Origin: an uncultured Cardiobacterium sp.
GTDB lineage: Bacteria; Pseudomonadota; Gammaproteobacteria; Cardiobacteriales; Cardiobacteriaceae
Length of the DNA: 27,402 nt
Direction of reading: 5' to 3'
Assembly (NCBI RefSeq): GCF_938028825.1
Contig: NZ_CALIZP010000077.1
Span: forward strand, 1 to 27,402
Part shown: positions 23,870 to 27,402 of the stretch, in pieces
Position numbering within the stretch: position 1 is the stretch's first letter
Layout of the letters: the number at the start of each line of letters is the position of its first letter
The notes under the pieces: model-generated
What the model was told of the DNA's origin: nothing
Seen by the model: the letters and a program-made list of their open reading frames with translations, nothing else
Databases searched by the model: none
Program-made: the position numbers and the translations under genes

Positions 23870-24836
23870 CCGGCGCCCCCCCATGCCCGTCCGCATCATC
23901 TCTGGCTTTCGCCGTTCCGGCATCCGGCGGCGCATCCTCGGCTTTTTCGGCCATCGCGTCCGGCAGCGGCGGGCCGACCGGCACCACCGTCTGTGGCTGA
24001 AACGCAATGTGGCGCTGATCGAGCAACAGCACTTCCAGCATCGACTGCAAATGCGCCAGCGGCCGCAGCCGCACCGTCATTGACGAGGCGCGGCTGTCGC
24101 GCTCGACCGCCGTTACCTCGGCCACCGGATAACCGCGCGGATAAATCCCGCCCAGACCGGAACTCACCAGGCGGTCGCCGACTTGAATATCGCTGTCGGC
24201 GCGCAGGGCGGGCATTTCCAGCGAGCCATAACCCGTGCTGCCGAAGACCAGTGTACGCTGCTGCGTGCGCGCCACATACACCGGTACGCGGCTGCGCGTG
24301 TCCGTAATCAGCATCACCCGCGACTCGTGCGCGAAGACCTCGACCACCTGCCCGACCAGCCCGTAAGGGTCAATCACCGCCTGATTGACATACACGCCGT
24401 CCTGCGTACCCTTGTTCAGCGTGACCAGCTCGCGGTAGCCGTCAATCGACGTATCGCTCAACTCGGCAATCAGCACCGGATCCGTCACATCCAGCAGCGA
24501 ATCCATCAGCATCCGCAAGCGGCGGTTTTCCGCCTGAAAATGCCCCAGCAACTGCACCTGCGCGCGCAACTCCTGATTCTCCTGCTGCGCCTGCAACAAC
24601 AGCGCGTGTTCATCCTGATGCGCCGCCAGCTTCTGCCAGCTCGCCTGCGACCAGCGCATCGGCGCATGCAACACCGTGCGCAGCGGCGCATACACCCCGT
24701 CATGCAGCCAGGCATACGGGCGCACCAGCCAGCCGCGCTGCGCCAGCACCAGCAAAAACACCGCGACAAACAGCGCCAGGAACACGGGGCGCAGACGCAA
24801 CGGCTGCGGCGTATCCGGCGAAAAATCAAACCACAT
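23853..24836 (-). CDS. mreC: Cell shape-determining protein MreC
   Basis: MreC links the MreB filaments to periplasmic wall enzymes and activates PBP2-RodA. The 327-residue protein has a short cytoplasmic start, one membrane helix (about 17-35), a coiled coil (about 68-112, rich in Q, E and L) and a two-lobed beta-barrel domain (115-275) with the usual LNKGTQDGVYVNQAVIDPYGLVGQV and GLGGIYPRGYPVAEV motifs. A disordered tail rich in D, A, G and P (about 283-327) is specific to this lineage and spans the mreD start. It begins seven bases after the mreB stop. Confidence 0.95.
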   Translation of the reverse strand: MWFDFSPDTPQPLRLRPVFLALFVAVFLLVLAQRGWLVRPYAWLHDGVYAPLRTVLHAPMRWSQASWQKLAAHQDEHALLLQAQQENQELRAQVQLLGHFQAENRRLRMLMDSLLDVTDPVLIAELSDTSIDGYRELVTLNKGTQDGVYVNQAVIDPYGLVGQVVEVFAHESRVMLITDTRSRVPVYVARTQQRTLVFGSTGYGSLEMPALRADSDIQVGDRLVSSGLGGIYPRGYPVAEVTAVERDSRASSMTVRLRPLAHLQSMLEVLLLDQRHIAFQPQTVVPVGPPLPDAMAEKAEDAPPDAGTAKARDDADGHGGAPDADAQ

Positions 24837-24843
24837 CGTGCAA

Positions 24844-25893
24844 TCAGGACATCAGAAACGATGCCACACCGCGCTGATCCAGCAATTCCAGCACCTTGCC
24901 GCCGCCGCGCGCAACGCAGGTCAACGGATCCTCGGCAATAATCACCTTCAAGCGGGTTTCTTCCATCAACAAACGATCCAGATCACGCAGCAACGCTCCG
25001 CCGCCGGTCAAAACAATACCGCGATCGGCTACGTCCGCCGCCAGCTCCGGCGGCGTCAATTCCAGTGCCTGCTTGATCGCGCGCACAATTCCGCCCAGCG
25101 GTTCCTGTAATGCTTCCAGTACCTCATTCGAATTGATGCTGAAACTGCGCGGCGCCCCTTCCTGCTGGTTCGTGCCGCGCACCTCCAGTTCGCGAATTTC
25201 TGAAGACGGATAAGCGCAGCCAATTTCCTTCTTGATCCGCTCCGCCGTCGGTACGCCGATAACGATGCCGAAATTGCGGCGCACATAATCCATAATCGCG
25301 CTGTCGAAGCGGTCGCCGCCGATGCGGACAGAAGTCGAATAGACGATGCCGTTCAGCGAAATCACCGCCACCTCCGAGGTGCCGCCGCCAATATCGACCA
25401 CCATCGAGCCGTAGGCCTCATCCACCGGGATACCGGCACCAATCGCCGCCGCCATCGGCTCCTGAATCAGAAACACCTCGCTGCCACCGGCGCCTTCTGC
25501 TGCATCACGGATGGCGCGCTTTTCCACCTGCGTCGCCCCGGACGGCACACACACCAGAATGCGCGGCGCGGGGCGGAACAGTCCTTTGCGGCGGTGCACA
25601 CGGTGAATAAAATGCTTCAACATCATCGAGGTAATCTTGAAATCGGCAATCACCCCGTCCTGCATCGGCCGCACCGTGGTGAGATTCCCCGGCGTCCGCC
25701 CCAGCATCTGCTTCGCCTGCGAGCCATAAGCGACAATCTTCTTGCGCCCGTCCTGCGGATCCTCGGCAATCGCAACCACCGAAGGCTCATCCAGCACCAG
25801 TCCCTCGCCACGCACATAAATCAGCGTGTTGGCTGTCCCTAAGTCAATCGACAAATCACTGGAAAACATCCCGCGAAACAAATTAAAACCCAT
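24844..25893 (-). CDS. mreB: Rod shape-determining actin-like protein MreB
   Basis: MreB forms membrane-bound filaments that steer the elongation machinery. The 349-residue protein carries an N-terminal amphipathic helix (GFNLFRGMF), phosphate-1 SIDLGTANTLIY, the VPSGATQVEKRAIRDAAEGAG segment, phosphate-2 VVDIGGGTSEVAVIS and the adenosine motif GIVLTGGGALLRDLD. I chose the ATG at 25893, with AGAGG eight bases upstream; the open frame extends 111 codons further but reads unrelated residues. It is the first gene of a ten-gene operon that runs to rpmE2 with no internal terminator that I could find. Confidence 0.97.
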   Translation of the reverse strand: MGFNLFRGMFSSDLSIDLGTANTLIYVRGEGLVLDEPSVVAIAEDPQDGRKKIVAYGSQAKQMLGRTPGNLTTVRPMQDGVIADFKITSMMLKHFIHRVHRRKGLFRPAPRILVCVPSGATQVEKRAIRDAAEGAGGSEVFLIQEPMAAAIGAGIPVDEAYGSMVVDIGGGTSEVAVISLNGIVYSTSVRIGGDRFDSAIMDYVRRNFGIVIGVPTAERIKKEIGCAYPSSEIRELEVRGTNQQEGAPRSFSINSNEVLEALQEPLGGIVRAIKQALELTPPELAADVADRGIVLTGGGALLRDLDRLLMEETRLKVIIAEDPLTCVARGGGKVLELLDQRGVASFLMS

Positions 25894-25996
25894 AAAAAAG
25901 CCTCTGCTTGCGAATAGAAAACCACCGAAGACGGTGCAAACCAAAGCGCGGTATGATACCTTCCCAAGCGTTTTTTTGAAGGACTTTTTACCCGCC
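25894..25996. promoter_or_regulatory. Divergent promoter region of the mre and gatCAB operons
   Basis: The 103-base gap must drive both operons. For gatC, TATGAT (25952-25957) is a good -10, about 40 bases before the ATG, with a poor -35. For mreB, the minus strand has TTGCAC (25939-25934) and a weak TATTCG -10 after 17 bases. A small hairpin ACCG-AAGA-CGGT lies between. The assignments are approximate. Confidence 0.4.
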
Positions 25997-26287
25997 ATGA
26001 GCCAATTGGAACCCGCAACCATCGCGAAAACAGCCGCCCTTGCCCAGCTTGAAATCCAGGAAGCGGACCTGCCCCGCCTCGCCCGGGAATTGGGGCAAAT
26101 CTTCGACCTCTTCAACACCATCAATACCCCGGAAATCAGCGCCACCACCCCGCTCTCGCACCCGCTGGGCGAAACCCAGCGCCTGCGGGAAGACGTTGCC
26201 ATCGCACGCGACATGATGCCGAGCATCGAAAAAAACGCGCCTGCCGCCGAAAACCGCTACATCACCGTCCCCAAAGTCATCGAATAA
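25997..26287 (+). CDS. gatC: Aspartyl/glutamyl-tRNA(Asn/Gln) amidotransferase subunit C
   Basis: GatC is the small structural subunit that holds GatA and GatB together in the enzyme that amidates misacylated Glu-tRNA(Gln) or Asp-tRNA(Asn). The 96-residue protein has the usual pattern: IAKTAALAQLEIQEADLPRLARELGQIFDLFNTINTPE, the PLSHPLGETQRLREDVA segment and the terminal ITVPKVIE. I chose the ATG at 25997, where similarity begins; GAAGGA lies 13 bases upstream, a wide spacing. gatA follows three bases after its stop. Confidence 0.96.
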   Translation: MSQLEPATIAKTAALAQLEIQEADLPRLARELGQIFDLFNTINTPEISATTPLSHPLGETQRLREDVAIARDMMPSIEKNAPAAENRYITVPKVIE

Positions 26288-26290
26288 CCC

Positions 26291-27402
26291 ATGCACACCC
26301 TCAGCCTCCGCCAACTCGCCGCCAAACTCGCCGCCCGCGACATCAGCGCGCGCGAACTCTGCGATTACCACCTCGCGCGCATCGAACAGCACAATCCGAC
26401 GCTTAACGCCTACCTCACCCCCACCTTCGACCATGCCCGCGCCGCAGCGGATGCCAGCGACGCCCGCCGTGCCAAAGGCGAAACCCTGGGGCTGCTGGAC
26501 GGCATCCCGATGGCGCACAAAGACATCTTCTGCACCAACGGCATCCGCACCACCGCCGGCAGCAACATGCTCGCCAACTTCATCCCCTCCTACGACGCCG
26601 GCATCGTCGAAAACCTTGCCAACGCGGGCGCGGTCATGACCGGCAAACTCTCAATGGACGAATTCGCGATGGGTTCCTCCAACGAACGCAGCGCCTTTGG
26701 TGCCGTGAAAAACCCGTGGCAGCACGAATACGTCCCCGGCGGCTCATCCGGTGCCTCCGCCGCCGCCGTCGCCGCCCGTCTCGTACCCTACGCCACCGGC
26801 AGCGATACCGGCGGTTCCATCCGCCAGCCTGCTGCCTGGTGTGGCATTACCGGCATCAAGCCGACCTACGGCACCCTGTCGCGCTGGGGCATGATCGCCT
26901 ACGCCTCCAGCCTTGACCAGGCAGGTGCCTTCGCTGCGAGCGCCGACGACCTCGCTCTCGTCCTGAACGGCATGGCCGGGCACGATCCGCGCGATTCCAC
27001 TGCCAGCCCGCAGACTCACACCATCTTCGACCGGGAACTTGACCGCCCGCTCACCGGCATCCGCATCGGCCTGCCGCGTGCCTACTACCGCGACCTCAAC
27101 GCGCCGATGGCCGACCTCATCCACGCCGCCGCGAAAACCTACGAAACCCTCGGCGCCACCCTGGTGGACATCGACCTCGCGTACAGCGACGCCGCCATCG
27201 CCAGCTACTACATCATCGCCTGCGCCGAAGCCTCCTCCAATCTCTCGCGCTACGACGGTGTGCGCTATGGCCACCGCTGCGCCCAGCCGCAAGACCTGCA
27301 AGACATGTACCGCCGCAGCCGCAGCGAAGGCTTCGGCGAAGAAGTGAAGCGCCGCATCCTCATCGGCACCTACGCCCTCTCCGCCGGCTACTACGACGCC
27401 TA
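26291..27402 (+). CDS. gatA: Aspartyl/glutamyl-tRNA(Asn/Gln) amidotransferase subunit A, 3' end beyond the window
   Basis: GatA is the amidase that releases ammonia from glutamine for the transamidation reaction. The first 370 of about 485 residues are visible. The amidase signature is intact: K77 in GIPMAHKDIF, the cis-serine S152 in PGGSSGASAAAVAA, and the nucleophile S176 in GSDTGGSIRQPAA, forming the Ser-cisSer-Lys triad. The RTTAGSNML and MDEFAMGSSNE segments are also typical. The start is only three bases after gatC and has no clear ribosome site of its own, so translation is probably coupled. The presence of GatCAB implies that Gln-tRNA or Asn-tRNA is made indirectly here. gatB presumably follows. 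Confidence 0.96.
   Translation, partial: MHTLSLRQLAAKLAARDISARELCDYHLARIEQHNPTLNAYLTPTFDHARAAADASDARRAKGETLGLLDGIPMAHKDIFCTNGIRTTAGSNMLANFIPSYDAGIVENLANAGAVMTGKLSMDEFAMGSSNERSAFGAVKNPWQHEYVPGGSSGASAAAVAARLVPYATGSDTGGSIRQPAAWCGITGIKPTYGTLSRWGMIAYASSLDQAGAFAASADDLALVLNGMAGHDPRDSTASPQTHTIFDRELDRPLTGIRIGLPRAYYRDLNAPMADLIHAAAKTYETLGATLVDIDLAYSDAAIASYYIIACAEASSNLSRYDGVRYGHRCAQPQDLQDMYRRSRSEGFGEEVKRRILIGTYALSAGYYDA

Noticed and set aside
23384..24007. Longer MreD with an arginine-rich N-terminal extension
   Set aside because: The extra 46 residues are the mreC tail in another frame. The ATG at 23869 gives the usual 161-residue protein.
23123..24307. 394-codon plus-strand frame across mreD/mreC
   Set aside because: It runs antisense to three well-identified genes and is low-complexity, rich in R, H, Q and P.

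Overview
The window looks like chromosomal DNA of a GC-rich (roughly 60%), host-associated Gram-negative bacterium. RodA, PBP2, DinD, SotB and type B L31 all read as gammaproteobacterial, while the maltose phosphorylase cluster has the Neisseria gene order. A Cardiobacterium-like member of the Cardiobacteriaceae is my best guess. This is inferred from protein flavour and gene order, not from a search.

Left end (1-3159, minus strand): a type I restriction-modification operon read hsdM - dinD - hsdS, leaving the window within hsdS. HsdS contains a GTCT tetranucleotide tract of at least 13 units, a classic phase-variation signal, and is much AT-richer than its surroundings. dinD is translationally coupled to hsdS through an ATGA overlap.

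3160-8173: an intergenic stretch with a likely hsdM promoter, an SMI1/KNR4-like gene, a 78-residue membrane protein resembling the detached N-terminus of FadE-type acyl-CoA dehydrogenases, a SotB-type sugar efflux pump coupled to an NrtR/NUDIX-type regulator, a divergent acetamidase/formamidase, and an AraC-family regulator. A 21-bp inverted repeat lies between the NrtR-like gene and the acetamidase gene and is the obvious operator candidate.

8174-11120: a TonB-dependent siderophore receptor divergent from the AraC regulator, a strong terminator, then a decayed IS5-family insertion sequence with one surviving end.

11121-16536: a maltose utilisation operon: SLC45-type sugar/H+ symporter, aldose 1-epimerase, GH65 maltose phosphorylase and beta-phosphoglucomutase. 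Together they import maltose, split it with phosphate to glucose and beta-glucose-1-phosphate, balance the anomers, and convert beta-G1P to glucose-6-phosphate. A near-perfect bidirectional terminator separates this operon from the convergent one.

16648-25893 (minus strand): a tightly packed ten-gene rod-shape and cell-wall operon, mreB-mreC-mreD-mrdA-rodA-mltB-rlpA-dacA-lipB-rpmE2, with most junctions overlapping or only a few bases long. It combines the elongasome cytoskeleton and synthase with two glycan-cleaving enzymes, a D,D-carboxypeptidase, lipoate transfer and a zinc-free ribosomal protein. Divergently, gatC and the first part of gatA (GatCAB amidotransferase) run off the right end.

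The best candidates for new biology are the phase-variable hsdM-dinD-hsdS arrangement with its dinD-internal palindrome, and the NrtR-operator/SotB/acetamidase locus. No tRNA, rRNA, CRISPR array or complete mobile element was seen.
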